In this document: one piece after another, positions 22,573 to 31,516 of the stretch
How positions within the stretch are numbered: position 1 is the stretch's first letter
Layout of the letters: each line of letters begins with the position of its first letter
Origin: Pyramidobacter sp. C12-8
Lineage (GTDB): Bacteria > Synergistota > Synergistia > Synergistales > Dethiosulfovibrionaceae
Reading direction: 5' to 3'
DNA length: 33,334 nucleotides
Assembly: GCF_002007215.1 (NCBI RefSeq)
Contig: NZ_MUHX01000032.1
Location: 1-33,334, forward strand
Notes under the pieces: model-generated
The model's database searches: none
Seen by the model: the letters and a program-made list of their open reading frames with translations, nothing else
Told to the model about the DNA's origin: nothing
Program-made: the position numbers and the translations under genes

Positions 22573-25305
22573 ATGAGCCAGAATGAACTGAGTAAAGTTT
22601 GGGGCAAGTTTGACGTAGAAAGCGGTAAAAAGCAGCCTCTGATCGCCCACTTGACTGACGTTGCCGCGGTATTCGAGCAGATCATGAACGGCCCCCTTTT
22701 CCAGCGTCACTTCCAGCGTGTCCTCGGGCAGCCGCTGTCGGAGACGCTGCGTGAACGTCTCTGCGTTCTGGCGCTTTGGCACGATTACGGGAAAATATCG
22801 CCGAAATTTCAGCTGAAATATCGCGAAAAAATCGAAAAACTGAAAAAGAAGACTTCGATCAACCATATCGACACGGCGTTCAATCTCTCTTCGATCCGCT
22901 ACAAGGGAAAGATCTGGAATGAGCTGCTGAACGCGATGCATTTCTGGGAAAACGAGGAACAGAAAAAGATCCTGCACGATTACCTCACGTGGGTGCTCCT
23001 CGCCCATCACGGAGCGGTCCCCACGCAGAAACGCTGCGACATGGCCCAGGACAACTCGTCGAAGAAATGCTGGGAGTGCAGCGTTGACTTCGACCCCCAC
23101 AAAGCGCTCAGTGAGCTGGCCGATCTTTCGAAACGCTGGTATCCGGCGGCTTTTGTCGCCGGCGGAGGGCTGCCGGAGGAGCCCTGCTTCCAGCATCTTT
23201 TTGCGGGGACGCTGATGCTCGCAGACTGGATCGCTTCCGACCGCAGTCTGTTTCCCTACTGCGGAGAATGCGACGCCCGGGACGAGCGGCGTCCGGCGCC
23301 GGAAGAGGAAGATTCGCTTTCGTATTCGCGCCGTCAGGCGGAAAAAGTCCTCGCTTCTCTTGTCTGGAAGCTCGGCGACAAACGCCCCGACCGAGCGCCC
23401 GATTTTGCGGAACAATTCGGTTTCTCTCCCAACGGGATCCAGCGGGCGGTCGACAAGCTCGTCCTGCATCCCGACGGCGGCCTGTATATCCTCGAAGCGG
23501 AGACCGGCAGCGGCAAGACCGAAGCGGCGCTGCGCCTCTACACCCGCCTCCTGGCGGCCGGGTATGTGGACGGCCTGTATTTTGCCAATCCGCTCCGGTT
23601 CGCCGCCACGCAGCTTTTTGAGCGCATGGTGAAATTTTCCGCCTCGTCCTTCGGACAAGGACAGATCCCCGTGACGCTGGCCGTGCCTGGATATCTGCGG
23701 GTCAATGACCGAGAAGGGCTTCGCGTCGGGCGTTTCGAAGTGGACTGGCGGGAAGTGAACGACCGGGCCGTCGGCTGGTACGCCGAACAGCCCAAGCGCT
23801 TCCTCGCATCTCCGATCGCTTCCGGCACCATCGATCAGGCGCTGCTGGCAGGGCTGCGCGTGCCCCATGCCCACATGCGGGCGGCGGCTCTTCAGCGCTC
23901 GCTGCTGGTCGTCGACGAGGTCCACTCCAGCGACGCCTACATGAGCGCCCTGATCTGCGGACTCATCGAACTGTTTCGCCGCGTCGGCGGCCATGTGCTG
24001 CTGATGTCGGCAACGCTGGGTTCCGAGAGCGCCGAGCGCTATCTCAAGGTGTGGAACGAGAATGGGCCGCAACGGTCGAAACAGACGGAAACGAAGCGTC
24101 TATCGCTGACGGAGGCTGTGAAAGTCCCCTATCCGCTGCTGACGCCTTCTGCGGAACCGCCGTTGACGGTGCCTTCCCCGCCGCGGGGCAAACGCGTGTC
24201 CATGCAATGCGAGAGAATCCAGCAGGATCCGTGGGCCGTCGCGCAGCTGGCGGCACAGTGCGCCGCTCCCTTCGGAGAAAAAGGGCCCTGCATCCTTATC
24301 CTGCGCAACAGCGTCCGCCAGGCGCGGAGGACCTTCCGCGAACTGCGGAAGATCCTGCCGGCGGAAAAGATTTTCAGCGTCAACGATATTCCGACGCTTC
24401 ATCACAGCCGTTATTCTCCCGAAGACCGACGGCTCCTTGATCGCGAAGTCGAGCGCCGTTTCGGTAAAGAGTTCGTGCCTTTGGATCAGCTGCGCGACTG
24501 CTGCGTTCTGGTGGCGACGCAGACGCTGGAGCAGTCGCTGGACGTAGATTTCGACCTGATCATCACCGATCTGTGCCCCGCTGACGTGATGCTGCAGCGG
24601 ATCGGGCGTCTTTTTCGGCATCAGCGCCGGCGCCCCGTGGGCTTTGAGCGGCCGCGCTGTGTCGTTTTGCTGCCGAATACAGACTGCAACTGGCTGCTCG
24701 GCGCAGAAGCGCGCTCGTATGGCTACGGGGCCGAGCGAGCTTATGTCGATCTGCTTTCGCTGGCGGCGACCTGGCGTCTGCTCGAAGAAAACGAGGTGTG
24801 GAACCTTCCGGAGCAAAACCGATTTCTCGTGGAGCAGAGCACTCATGCAGAAGCGCTGCGGCGTCTAGCGAACGAGTTAGGCGCCGAAAAATGGCAGAAC
24901 GCGCTGAACGAAGTCGAGGGGCTCAAACTGGCTCAGGGCTGGATCGCCAGGACGGCCCGGCTGAGATGGGGGGAGGCGTTCAAGGACGTCAAGATCGCCT
25001 GGGGCAAAGAGATGGAACGCATTGCAACCCGTTTGGGCGCGATGGATCTCTCCGTCGAATGCGACAAGCCGGTTGCCAGCCCGCTGAAAGGGGAAAAACT
25101 GAAAAGCTTTTCGATCCCCGCCTGGCTCCTAGGAACCGACGCTGCCGCACTGGAAATGCAGAAGAAAAAAGAAGACGGAACGTATCTGGTAGAACCACGG
25201 CCGGAGAGCGGTCTGCTGTCTTTCGCGCTTGGCAGCCGCAAGTACTTTTATGATTCCGAGGGACTGCTTTCGCAGTTCGATCTCAATGAAAGAGATAAAG
25301 AATGA
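22573..25305 (+). CDS. cas3: Cas3 (type I-E), HD nuclease-helicase
   Basis: The 910-residue Cas3 of the I-E branch is similar in length to the E. coli protein (888). The HD nuclease shows H26 in IAHLTD, HD at 70-71 in LWHDYGK and LAHHGA. The helicase follows, with Walker A ETGSGKT (Lys about 315), DEVH at 448-451, MSATLGS, and in the second lobe ATQTLEQSLDVDFDL and QRIGRLFRHQR. It is recruited by Cas8e to degrade target DNA. GAGGAG lies about 9 bases before the ATG. It has its own promoter and a strong hairpin directly at its stop, so it is probably transcribed apart from the Cascade genes. Confidence 0.97.
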   Translation: MSQNELSKVWGKFDVESGKKQPLIAHLTDVAAVFEQIMNGPLFQRHFQRVLGQPLSETLRERLCVLALWHDYGKISPKFQLKYREKIEKLKKKTSINHIDTAFNLSSIRYKGKIWNELLNAMHFWENEEQKKILHDYLTWVLLAHHGAVPTQKRCDMAQDNSSKKCWECSVDFDPHKALSELADLSKRWYPAAFVAGGGLPEEPCFQHLFAGTLMLADWIASDRSLFPYCGECDARDERRPAPEEEDSLSYSRRQAEKVLASLVWKLGDKRPDRAPDFAEQFGFSPNGIQRAVDKLVLHPDGGLYILEAETGSGKTEAALRLYTRLLAAGYVDGLYFANPLRFAATQLFERMVKFSASSFGQGQIPVTLAVPGYLRVNDREGLRVGRFEVDWREVNDRAVGWYAEQPKRFLASPIASGTIDQALLAGLRVPHAHMRAAALQRSLLVVDEVHSSDAYMSALICGLIELFRRVGGHVLLMSATLGSESAERYLKVWNENGPQRSKQTETKRLSLTEAVKVPYPLLTPSAEPPLTVPSPPRGKRVSMQCERIQQDPWAVAQLAAQCAAPFGEKGPCILILRNSVRQARRTFRELRKILPAEKIFSVNDIPTLHHSRYSPEDRRLLDREVERRFGKEFVPLDQLRDCCVLVATQTLEQSLDVDFDLIITDLCPADVMLQRIGRLFRHQRRRPVGFERPRCVVLLPNTDCNWLLGAEARSYGYGAERAYVDLLSLAATWRLLEENEVWNLPEQNRFLVEQSTHAEALRRLANELGAEKWQNALNEVEGLKLAQGWIARTARLRWGEAFKDVKIAWGKEMERIATRLGAMDLSVECDKPVASPLKGEKLKSFSIPAWLLGTDAAALEMQKKKEDGTYLVEPRPESGLLSFALGSRKYFYDSEGLLSQFDLNERDKE

Positions 25306-25360
25306 CGACGCCGCAGGGGACTGAAAACGCGTAAAAGTTTTCAGTCCCCTGCGGCGTCGT
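25305..25360 (+). terminator. Terminator hairpin after type I-E cas3
   Basis: A perfect 24-bp inverted repeat starts at the last base of the cas3 stop codon (25305-25328 with 25337-25360) with an 8-base loop. There is no T-run on the plus strand, so it may act as an mRNA 3' end protector or a factor-aided terminator. Confidence 0.75.
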
Positions 25361-25401
25361 TGCCTCGAAACGATCCTTCGCTGCGGAAGGAGAGCGTTCA
25401 G

Positions 25402-25502
25402 CCAGCGCTTCGCGCGGGGATTTGTTTTTGGGCGATTAACGCACTGGGTACATCCCCGCGTGGCGAAGCTGGATCCATTATAAATGATCCCACGCGTTTT
25501 TT
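25402..25502 (+). promoter_or_regulatory. Overlapping hairpins upstream of Cascade operon, attenuator-like
   Basis: Three segments can pair in two ways. Segment 25402-25421 is nearly complementary to 25452-25472, with exact arms CGCGGGGAT/ATCCCCGCG. The overlapping CGCGTGG at 25457-25463 can instead pair with CCACGCG at 25490-25496, directly followed by T6. The second fold looks like an intrinsic terminator and the first would block it. The Cascade promoter at 25523 lies downstream, so this would act on read-through from cas3. Confidence 0.55.
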
Positions 25503-25522
25503 GTAAAAGCGAAAAAAAGCGC

Positions 25523-25551
25523 TTGACAAATTTTTAATTGCCATATAAACT
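25523..25551 (+). promoter_or_regulatory. Promoter of the type I-E Cascade operon
   Basis: A perfect TTGACA at 25523-25528 is followed by the AT-rich CATATAAACT. The -10 is TATAAA (15-base spacer) or TAAACT (17-base spacer). It lies about 45 bases before cas8e. Confidence 0.8.
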
Positions 25552-25595
25552 TTGTGTTGGATAGAAAAAAATAAACAGTGCATTAATAAGGTGGT

Positions 25596-27212
25596 GTGAA
25601 TGTGGAGAACAACCTTTTGACAGAACGATGGCTGAGCGTCGAAAACCCGCAGGGCGCCGTGCGGCGGCTTTCCTTGCCGGAACTTTTCTCCGCGCTCGAA
25701 CGGAACGAGGTCGCCGCGTTCCCGGCGCTGCTGCCGCATCAGGCAGGTCCATGGCATGTGTTTCTCGTTCAGTTGGCATGTCATTGTCTTGAGACAGCGG
25801 GACAGATTGAAAACCTGCCCCCCCCCGACCCCAAAAGCTCGTGGGCGATGCTGGGGCGTCATTCTCCCGACGAATGGCGGGAGATGATCCGCGGCGTCGT
25901 GCCGGACTATTCGCGAAAATTTCCGCTCGACGAACCGTGGTGCCTTGTCACGGACGATCTGAACAAACCCGCGTTTATGCAGGTCCCCGCGCCGGACGGA
26001 GACTTTGCCGATTACAGGGGCGAGGCGCCGCTCCCCGACGATCTGGATCTGCTGATATCCGCCAAGAACTTTGACGTCAAATCCGGCGTTATGAAGCGCC
26101 CCTCCGCGGAAGAGTGGATCTTCGCGCTGATCTCGCTGCAGACGAACAGCGGTTTTTTGGGAAGAGGGAATTACGGCGTGGCTCGCCAGAACGGCGGATG
26201 GTCCATTCGCCCGATTCTGACGCTGCAGAGCAGTTCTTCGCCTGGAGCGAGATGGGGGCGGGACGCCCGCGTCATTCTGAACTGCCCCCCCGACTGGGAA
26301 CTTTACGCCTTTTGCCGCAGCGAAAAAGAAACGCGGCTCTTGTGGCTGGAGCCGTGGAATGGGAAAACGTCCTCCGCGCTGCGCGACCTTCATCCGCTCT
26401 TCATCGAAATCTGCCGCCGCGTCCGCGCAGTACGTTCCGGAAATTCGGTGAGCGTGAAAAAAGCGGCTTCGGCGTGCGCCCGCGTGAACATCGAGAAAAC
26501 GGGCGGCAACCTCCGCGACCCGTGGGAACCGGTCGTTTTCGACAAACAAGGCAGCCATGTTTTCGGTTCGAACCTCAACTACGCCAACCTCGCCAGGATC
26601 CTTGCCGAGGCCGAGGGAATGCAGAAACCGCTGCTGTTGCGCTATCACAAAGGAATCGACGATCCCGAGGCGACGCAGGCATGGTGCAGCGCTCTCAGGA
26701 AGGGACAGGGAAAAACGGAGGGTTACGAGGAACGGCTGATTCCGGTAAGCGTCGCCGGCGTGAGCGATAAATTTACCCTGTGGCGCGCTGCCGGCGCCAT
26801 GATCACCCTGGTGAAAACGGCTAAAAACACCGTCCTGGGAGTAGCTCTGGCGCGATTCATGCAGTGCGGAAAAAGCGCCGATGGCAACGGGACGATCGAC
26901 TGGAACTCGTCTGCCGTAAAAAACTGGATCCCTGTCGTCAAGAACAAAATGGAAGACAAGGTCGAGACGCTGTTTTTCCGGTACCTCTGGGATACGTGTT
27001 CCCGCATGACAGACGGCGAGATCACCGACGAGAGCTGGCTCGTTCCATGGAAAACGTGCCTGCGGCGGCTGGTTCGAAAATACTATGAAATCGGCGTCTC
27101 GTCGCTGCCCGGCAGCGTCAGTCAATCCGTAAAAGCTCGGGCGCTCAGCGAGCTTACGTTAGGCCGTCTGCTCGCGATTTACCTGAAAATCGCTGAAGAG
27201 GAGGAAGGATAA
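25596..27212 (+). CDS. cas8e: Cas8e (Cse1/CasA), type I-E Cascade large subunit
   Basis: The 538-residue large subunit recognises the PAM and recruits Cas3. The family start LLTERWLSVENPQGAVRRLSLPELFSA (near the N-terminus), HQAGPWHVFLVQLACHCLE, and the LQTNSGFLGRGNYGVARQNGG loop region identify Cse1. The C-terminal four-helix bundle is predicted from SAVKNWIPVVKNKMED onwards. The start is a GTG, at 25596 or 25602; AAGGTGG upstream fits 25602 slightly better. The coding sequence holds a C9 run (25818-25826) and a C7 run (26285-26291), unusual homopolymers for a coding region. The stop abuts the cas11e start. Confidence 0.95.
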   Translation: MNVENNLLTERWLSVENPQGAVRRLSLPELFSALERNEVAAFPALLPHQAGPWHVFLVQLACHCLETAGQIENLPPPDPKSSWAMLGRHSPDEWREMIRGVVPDYSRKFPLDEPWCLVTDDLNKPAFMQVPAPDGDFADYRGEAPLPDDLDLLISAKNFDVKSGVMKRPSAEEWIFALISLQTNSGFLGRGNYGVARQNGGWSIRPILTLQSSSSPGARWGRDARVILNCPPDWELYAFCRSEKETRLLWLEPWNGKTSSALRDLHPLFIEICRRVRAVRSGNSVSVKKAASACARVNIEKTGGNLRDPWEPVVFDKQGSHVFGSNLNYANLARILAEAEGMQKPLLLRYHKGIDDPEATQAWCSALRKGQGKTEGYEERLIPVSVAGVSDKFTLWRAAGAMITLVKTAKNTVLGVALARFMQCGKSADGNGTIDWNSSAVKNWIPVVKNKMEDKVETLFFRYLWDTCSRMTDGEITDESWLVPWKTCLRRLVRKYYEIGVSSLPGSVSQSVKARALSELTLGRLLAIYLKIAEEEEG

Positions 27213-27848
27213 ATGCCCGCGGAGAAAAACGCGCTTCATGTGATGTCGCGGTACGAGAAATTCTTTGAAAGAACCGGCGAGCTCCTTATGCGCATGGCGC
27301 CGACAGCCGAGGAAGAACAGAAGAAAGGTTACACGCTGACTCGAGGCGAGCGAGCCGAACTTCGCCGCATGAACCCGACGAAGAACGACATCCGTCCCCC
27401 CGTCTTCTGGAGGCTGCTCTGCGAGTACGGGATCCTCGGCGATGCGGAAAACTCCCTGAGCGAAGGCGCGGAGAAAGCCTGGGCCGCTGTCCTTCAGGGC
27501 ATGGCCATGACGGCGCAAAATTGCCGCGGCGCGCAAGACGACTTCGGCGCAGCCCTGGGCAGCCTGGAAGACGCCGGCGACGCGCTGGCACGGCGATTCG
27601 ACCTGCTGATGCGGACGGACGGCGACCGTTTTTTCGACCTGCTCCGTCACCAGCTGAAACTGGCGTGTTCGAAGGATTGTGCCTTTTCGTGGACGGCTCT
27701 GGCGTGCCTCTGCGTAGCACCGGAAGAAAACGAACGCTCGAAAGTGCGTTCGGCATTGACCAAATCCTTTTACCTTGCGCTGTGGAAGTCTCAAAACACC
27801 GCCGGAGAAAACGGCGAATCGATCGTGAAGGAGAATGAATCAGAATGA
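27213..27848 (+). CDS. cas11e: Cas11e (Cse2/CasB), type I-E small subunit
   Basis: The 211-residue, mostly helical Cse2 forms the belly dimer of I-E Cascade and stabilises the R-loop. Family features are LTRGERAELRRM (the basic helix that contacts DNA), PVFWRLLCEYG and the C-terminal DLLRHQLKLACSK segment. The ribosome site GAGGAGGA lies within the end of cas8e. The final codons overlap cas7e in an ATGA, so translation is coupled. Confidence 0.95.
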   Translation: MPAEKNALHVMSRYEKFFERTGELLMRMAPTAEEEQKKGYTLTRGERAELRRMNPTKNDIRPPVFWRLLCEYGILGDAENSLSEGAEKAWAAVLQGMAMTAQNCRGAQDDFGAALGSLEDAGDALARRFDLLMRTDGDRFFDLLRHQLKLACSKDCAFSWTALACLCVAPEENERSKVRSALTKSFYLALWKSQNTAGENGESIVKENESE

Positions 27849-29071
27849 CAATGCTGCCCCGCTTCATCCAGATCTCGACGCTGACGACCTACCCCGCTTC
27901 GCTGCTGAACCGCGACGATTCCGGCCTTTCCAAGAGGATCCCCTTTGGCGGCGTCAGCCGGACCCGAGTGAGTTCTCAGTGCCTGAAACGTCACTGGCGC
28001 ATGGCCGACGGGCTGTGGAGCCTGCAGAACGTGGACAAGGATATCGCCACATCGATCCGTTCCCGCAGGATTTTCCCCGAGAAAATCGAGAAACCGTTGA
28101 TCGAAAAGGAAGGCCTTGACGCAGAAAGAGTCGTCGCCGCGTCTCAGGCGCTGCAGAGCGAGCTTTACGGCGAGAAGGGAACCGCAGCGGCCGCCAAAAA
28201 CAAAAAAACTGCCAAAGACGATGCCGACGCCCTGAATCCGAGCATCGATGCCCAGTTGAGCCCGGAACGGAGCGAGCTGGTCGTGCTGGGACACCCGGAG
28301 ATCCAGTTTTTGTCCAAGATCGTTCGTGAAATGGCCTCCGCCGACGGCAGTGCCGCGGATGTCAGCAAAAAAACGGGCGAGTGGTTCAAAAAACACAAAA
28401 AAGATTTTCAGGCGTTGAAATGCGGCGCCGGCCTTGACGCCGCCATGTTCGGACGCTTTATTTCCGGCGATACCGACGCCCGCGTTTCCGCGGCCGTTCA
28501 TGTGGCGCATGCCTTTACCGTCCACGCCGAGGAGTCCGAGACGGATTATTTCACGGCCGTCGACGACCTGAACAATTCCGGTTCCGCCCACATCAACGCG
28601 GCCGAACTGACCAGCGGGATCTTTTACAATTATGTCGTCGTCGACGTTCCTCAGCTGGTTTCGAATATCGAAGGCTGTCCGTCCAAACAATGGCAGACAG
28701 CACCGCGGGATGTGGCGGGACGCCTGGTCAAACATCTGCTGCATTTGATCGCCACCGTAACGCCCGGCGCCAAGCTGGGGGCGACCGCGCCCTATGCCCG
28801 TCCCTGGTTTGTCATGGCCGAAGCCGGCGAGAGCCAGCCCCGCACGCTGGCCGACGCTTTTTATCTGCCGGTTCCGCTCCGCGGCGACATGCGCGCTCAG
28901 GCGCTGCGTCAGCTGGAGGACTACGTCGGGAAGAGCGATGAAATGTACGGAAGCGACGAGCGGCGCTGGATCGCTTCCATGTACGACGTCAGCATCCCGC
29001 GGGGCGAGAACTCTTCTCTCGATCAAATGGGCGAGAGCCTGGAGCGCGCGGTCGTCTCTCTGGAGCTTTAA
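27845..29071 (+). CDS. cas7e: Cas7e (Cse4/CasC), type I-E Cascade backbone
   Basis: The 408-residue RRM-fold protein is present in six copies along the crRNA in I-E complexes. The N-terminus shows FIQISTLTTYPASLLNRDDSG and PFGGVSRTRVSSQCLKRHWR, the family signature. SAAVHVAHAFTVHAEESETDYFTAVDDL, SAHINAAELTSGIFYNYVVVDV and PYARPWFVMAEAGESQPRTLADAF follow in the usual order. A long Ala/Lys-rich insertion (AAAAKNKKTAKDDADA, about residues 113-128) makes it longer than the E. coli protein (363 residues). It overlaps cas11e by 4 bases and lies one base before cas5e. Confidence 0.96.
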   Translation: MTMLPRFIQISTLTTYPASLLNRDDSGLSKRIPFGGVSRTRVSSQCLKRHWRMADGLWSLQNVDKDIATSIRSRRIFPEKIEKPLIEKEGLDAERVVAASQALQSELYGEKGTAAAAKNKKTAKDDADALNPSIDAQLSPERSELVVLGHPEIQFLSKIVREMASADGSAADVSKKTGEWFKKHKKDFQALKCGAGLDAAMFGRFISGDTDARVSAAVHVAHAFTVHAEESETDYFTAVDDLNNSGSAHINAAELTSGIFYNYVVVDVPQLVSNIEGCPSKQWQTAPRDVAGRLVKHLLHLIATVTPGAKLGATAPYARPWFVMAEAGESQPRTLADAFYLPVPLRGDMRAQALRQLEDYVGKSDEMYGSDERRWIASMYDVSIPRGENSSLDQMGESLERAVVSLEL

Positions 29072-29072
29072 A

Positions 29073-29882
29073 ATGGACGCGCTGATCCTGCGCCTGCGGG
29101 GTCCGCTGATGGCTTTCGGCGACGTCGCCGTCGACGAGATCAGGCCGACGGATCTCCTGCCCGGCCTGTCGGAGATGACGGGCTTGATCGCCAATGCCCT
29201 GGGGTGGACTTTTCAGGATGTCGAAAAACTCCAGCGCCTTCAGGAGCGTCTGCGTCTTGCCTCGCGCGAAGATCGGGCAGGTGCTCCTTTGCGGGATTAC
29301 CAGACGGCGCGTCTGAGCAGTGAAGACGCGCTCTGGCGTACGGACGGCATCGTGGCCGAACGCGGCGGCGGTTCCAAAGGAGAATTTACGGTCCAGCGCT
29401 ACCGTCATTACCGGGCCGACGCCGCCGTCACCGCTTTGATCGCCCTCGAGCCCGCGGACGAAGCCCCTGCGCTGGAAGAGATTCGCGACGCCCTGCGTCA
29501 TCCGGCCCGTCCCCTGTTCATCGGGCGCATTGGCTGTCCGCCCTCACAGCCGCTCTGTTTCGAACCGGAAGGGCGCGAAATCATCCATACCGACAGTTTA
29601 AAAGAGGCTATCATGCATATTCCGCCGCGCCCGCCTCTTGGCGCGCGGACAAAAAGGGAGCCTGCCTCTTGGAACAAGGCGCTCGTCGAATGGCCGCTCA
29701 CGCCTGCCGAAGCCCTCAGTGTACACGGAGACGACAGCGTTCACGTGATCGAACGCTGCGACTGCCGGAATTGGGTTGCCAACACTCACGGCGGACGGCG
29801 CTATGTGTGGCGCGACACGACAGCGCAACACTCGGCGATGCCCGTTGACAGCGGAAAGGAGGGGACTCCCGTTGAGCCTTAA
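29073..29882 (+). CDS. cas5e: Cas5e (CasD), type I-E crRNA 5'-handle binding subunit
   Basis: The 269-residue Cas5e caps the crRNA 5' handle and contacts Cas8e and Cas7e. The start MDALILRLRGPLMAFGDVAVDE is the family signature, followed by LPGLSEMTGLIANALGW, DYQTARLS and the strand FTVQRYRHYRADAAVTALIAL. LIGRIGCP-type sequence is present as FIGRIGCPPSQP. The C-terminal 60 or so residues after the conserved part extend beyond typical E. coli length (224). ATG at 29073 lies one base after the cas7e stop region, and its end overlaps the start of cas6e. Confidence 0.94.
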   Translation: MDALILRLRGPLMAFGDVAVDEIRPTDLLPGLSEMTGLIANALGWTFQDVEKLQRLQERLRLASREDRAGAPLRDYQTARLSSEDALWRTDGIVAERGGGSKGEFTVQRYRHYRADAAVTALIALEPADEAPALEEIRDALRHPARPLFIGRIGCPPSQPLCFEPEGREIIHTDSLKEAIMHIPPRPPLGARTKREPASWNKALVEWPLTPAEALSVHGDDSVHVIERCDCRNWVANTHGGRRYVWRDTTAQHSAMPVDSGKEGTPVEP

Positions 29883-30636
29883 TATGATCTGCCTCGATCT
29901 GAATCTGCGGGCACTTTCGATTTGGGGACATCAGCGTCGTCTGGGCGATGATCCCGGTTACCTAGTGCATGCGGCGACTCGCAAGATTTTTGGAGAACTG
30001 GGACCGCAGCCCTTCTTCGTTCAGAGCGAACGGTCGCAGGTGCTCGGCTATACGTCGGCCGACGAAACTTTTCTGCTCCGGAGTCTTGAAAATTTCCGCT
30101 CCGATGAAGGTCCCGATTCGTTGCTGTCCACGGTCTTCAATCTGCCGGAAATTTGTTCCCGCGTCATGCCTGAACAGTGGAGCAAAGGCAGCCGCTATCA
30201 TTTCAGCGTCTATTGCCGTCCTACTATAAGGCGCGGCAAAGTGGAGAGCGACGTGTGGCTGATGAAAAATTACTTTGCCTGTGAAGAAGCCAGGAAAAAT
30301 GGCACATTTGACGGAACGATCCATGAGTTTCGCCAACTCCACAAAGGCGAGATCGAGGAAACGTACCGTCAGTGGCTCCAACGCCGCTTCGCTCCCGCGG
30401 CGGAACTACGGAATGTCGTCATCGCCGGCAGCCGCAGTTCCTATCTGACCACGCGGAGCGCGAAGGACCACCGCGGCGCGCCGACTCATTCCGAACGGCG
30501 CAGCTATCCCGAGACAACATTTGTCGGCGAACTCTGCGTGACCGAGCCGCAGGCCTTTGAACGCCTTGTCCGTCACGGCGTAGGGCGCCACTGTGCTTTT
30601 GGCTTCGGTATGCTGCTTTTGAAGGCAGTTCAATAA
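29872..30636 (+). CDS. cas6e: Cas6e (Cse3/CasE), pre-crRNA endonuclease
   Basis: Cas6e cuts the repeat hairpin and stays on the 3' stem-loop. With the start used here it is 254 residues. The catalytic His is H33 in GYLVHAATRKIF, the position known from Cse3. VGELCVTEPQAFERLVRHGVGRHCAFGFGMLLL contains the glycine-rich loop of Cas6 proteins. TTG at 29872 is chosen because AAAGGAGGGG ends 7 bases upstream. The next ATG, at 29884, is too far from that site. The start lies inside the end of cas5e (11-base overlap). It ends one base before cas1. Confidence 0.92.
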   Translation: MSLNMICLDLNLRALSIWGHQRRLGDDPGYLVHAATRKIFGELGPQPFFVQSERSQVLGYTSADETFLLRSLENFRSDEGPDSLLSTVFNLPEICSRVMPEQWSKGSRYHFSVYCRPTIRRGKVESDVWLMKNYFACEEARKNGTFDGTIHEFRQLHKGEIEETYRQWLQRRFAPAAELRNVVIAGSRSSYLTTRSAKDHRGAPTHSERRSYPETTFVGELCVTEPQAFERLVRHGVGRHCAFGFGMLLLKAVQ

Positions 30637-30637
30637 C

Positions 30638-31513
30638 ATGGCATTCGTAAGATTGGGACTGGAAAGCGCCAACGTTCCTCACGCGGATCGTTACGGACTG
30701 CTCTGGCTTGAGCGGGGCAACCTGTTCGTCGAGAAAGGAACGCTTCGCTTTCTTTCAGCCGGCAGCGTCAATCTCGAAGCCGGGGCCTATGACATCCCCT
30801 ATCAAACCCTGTCAATGCTTCTGCTCGGACCGGGGACGACCGTCAGCCATGACGTATTTCGTCTCGCCGGCAGCCACGGCGTGGGACTTGTCGCCGTAGG
30901 ACAGGGCGGCGTGCGCATGTACACCGCCCCTCCGCTCAGTCCCGACCGCAGCACACTCGCCCGCCGGCAAGTCACACTCTGGTCGTCGCCGAAAGAACGG
31001 CTAAGAACCGTTCTTAAAATGTACGAACTGCGCTTTGGCGAACAGTTGCCCACCACAAACGTGGAAGAGTTGCGGGGCATTGAAGGGGTACGAGTGCGTT
31101 CCAGCTACAAACTGCTGGCGCAAAGATACGGCATTCCCTGGCAGCAGCGGAAATTCGACCGCGCTCATCCCGAAAAGAACGACGACATAAACAACGCCGT
31201 CAACCATGCGGCGACCGCAGTTTATGCGGCTGCAAGCATTGCCGTCGCCGCGACGGCAACGATCCCGCAGCTTGGTTTTATTCATGAAGCGGCTTATGAC
31301 GCGTTTGGTCTTGACATCGCCGATATTTTTCGTATGAAGATCACCATTCCCATCGCTTTTCAAGGGCTGAGACGCAATCTGGAAGAACCGCAAACGGGTA
31401 TCGAACGGCACGTAAGAAAAATGGCAGGTTCCGTTTTTGCCAGGGAACACTTCATCCATCAGATGATCGAAACGATCAAGACGCTCTTGGCTGACGAAGA
31501 CGAGGAATCTTAA
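30638..31513 (+). CDS. cas1: Cas1 (type I-E), CRISPR integrase
   Basis: The 291-residue integrase of the I-E branch is clearly different from the I-C Cas1 in the same window. N-terminal RYGLLWLERGNLFVEKGTLRF precedes IPYQTLSMLLLGPGTTVSHDVFRLAG. The catalytic Glu is in IEGVRVRSSYKLLAQRYGI, the His in GFIHEAAYDAFGLDIADIF and the Asp in the same helix. The C-terminus is acidic. The gene begins one base after cas6e and ends 3 bases before cas2, so adaptation genes are part of the Cascade operon. Confidence 0.97.
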   Translation: MAFVRLGLESANVPHADRYGLLWLERGNLFVEKGTLRFLSAGSVNLEAGAYDIPYQTLSMLLLGPGTTVSHDVFRLAGSHGVGLVAVGQGGVRMYTAPPLSPDRSTLARRQVTLWSSPKERLRTVLKMYELRFGEQLPTTNVEELRGIEGVRVRSSYKLLAQRYGIPWQQRKFDRAHPEKNDDINNAVNHAATAVYAAASIAVAATATIPQLGFIHEAAYDAFGLDIADIFRMKITIPIAFQGLRRNLEEPQTGIERHVRKMAGSVFAREHFIHQMIETIKTLLADEDEES

Positions 31514-31516
31514 GAC

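Noticed and set aside
25398-27125. Minus-strand open frame of 575 codons
   Set aside because: Antisense to cas8e; a by-product of high GC.
29741-29752. TTCACGTGAT as a second parS site
   Set aside because: It lies in cas5e coding sequence and lacks the outer TGT/ACA positions of the consensus.
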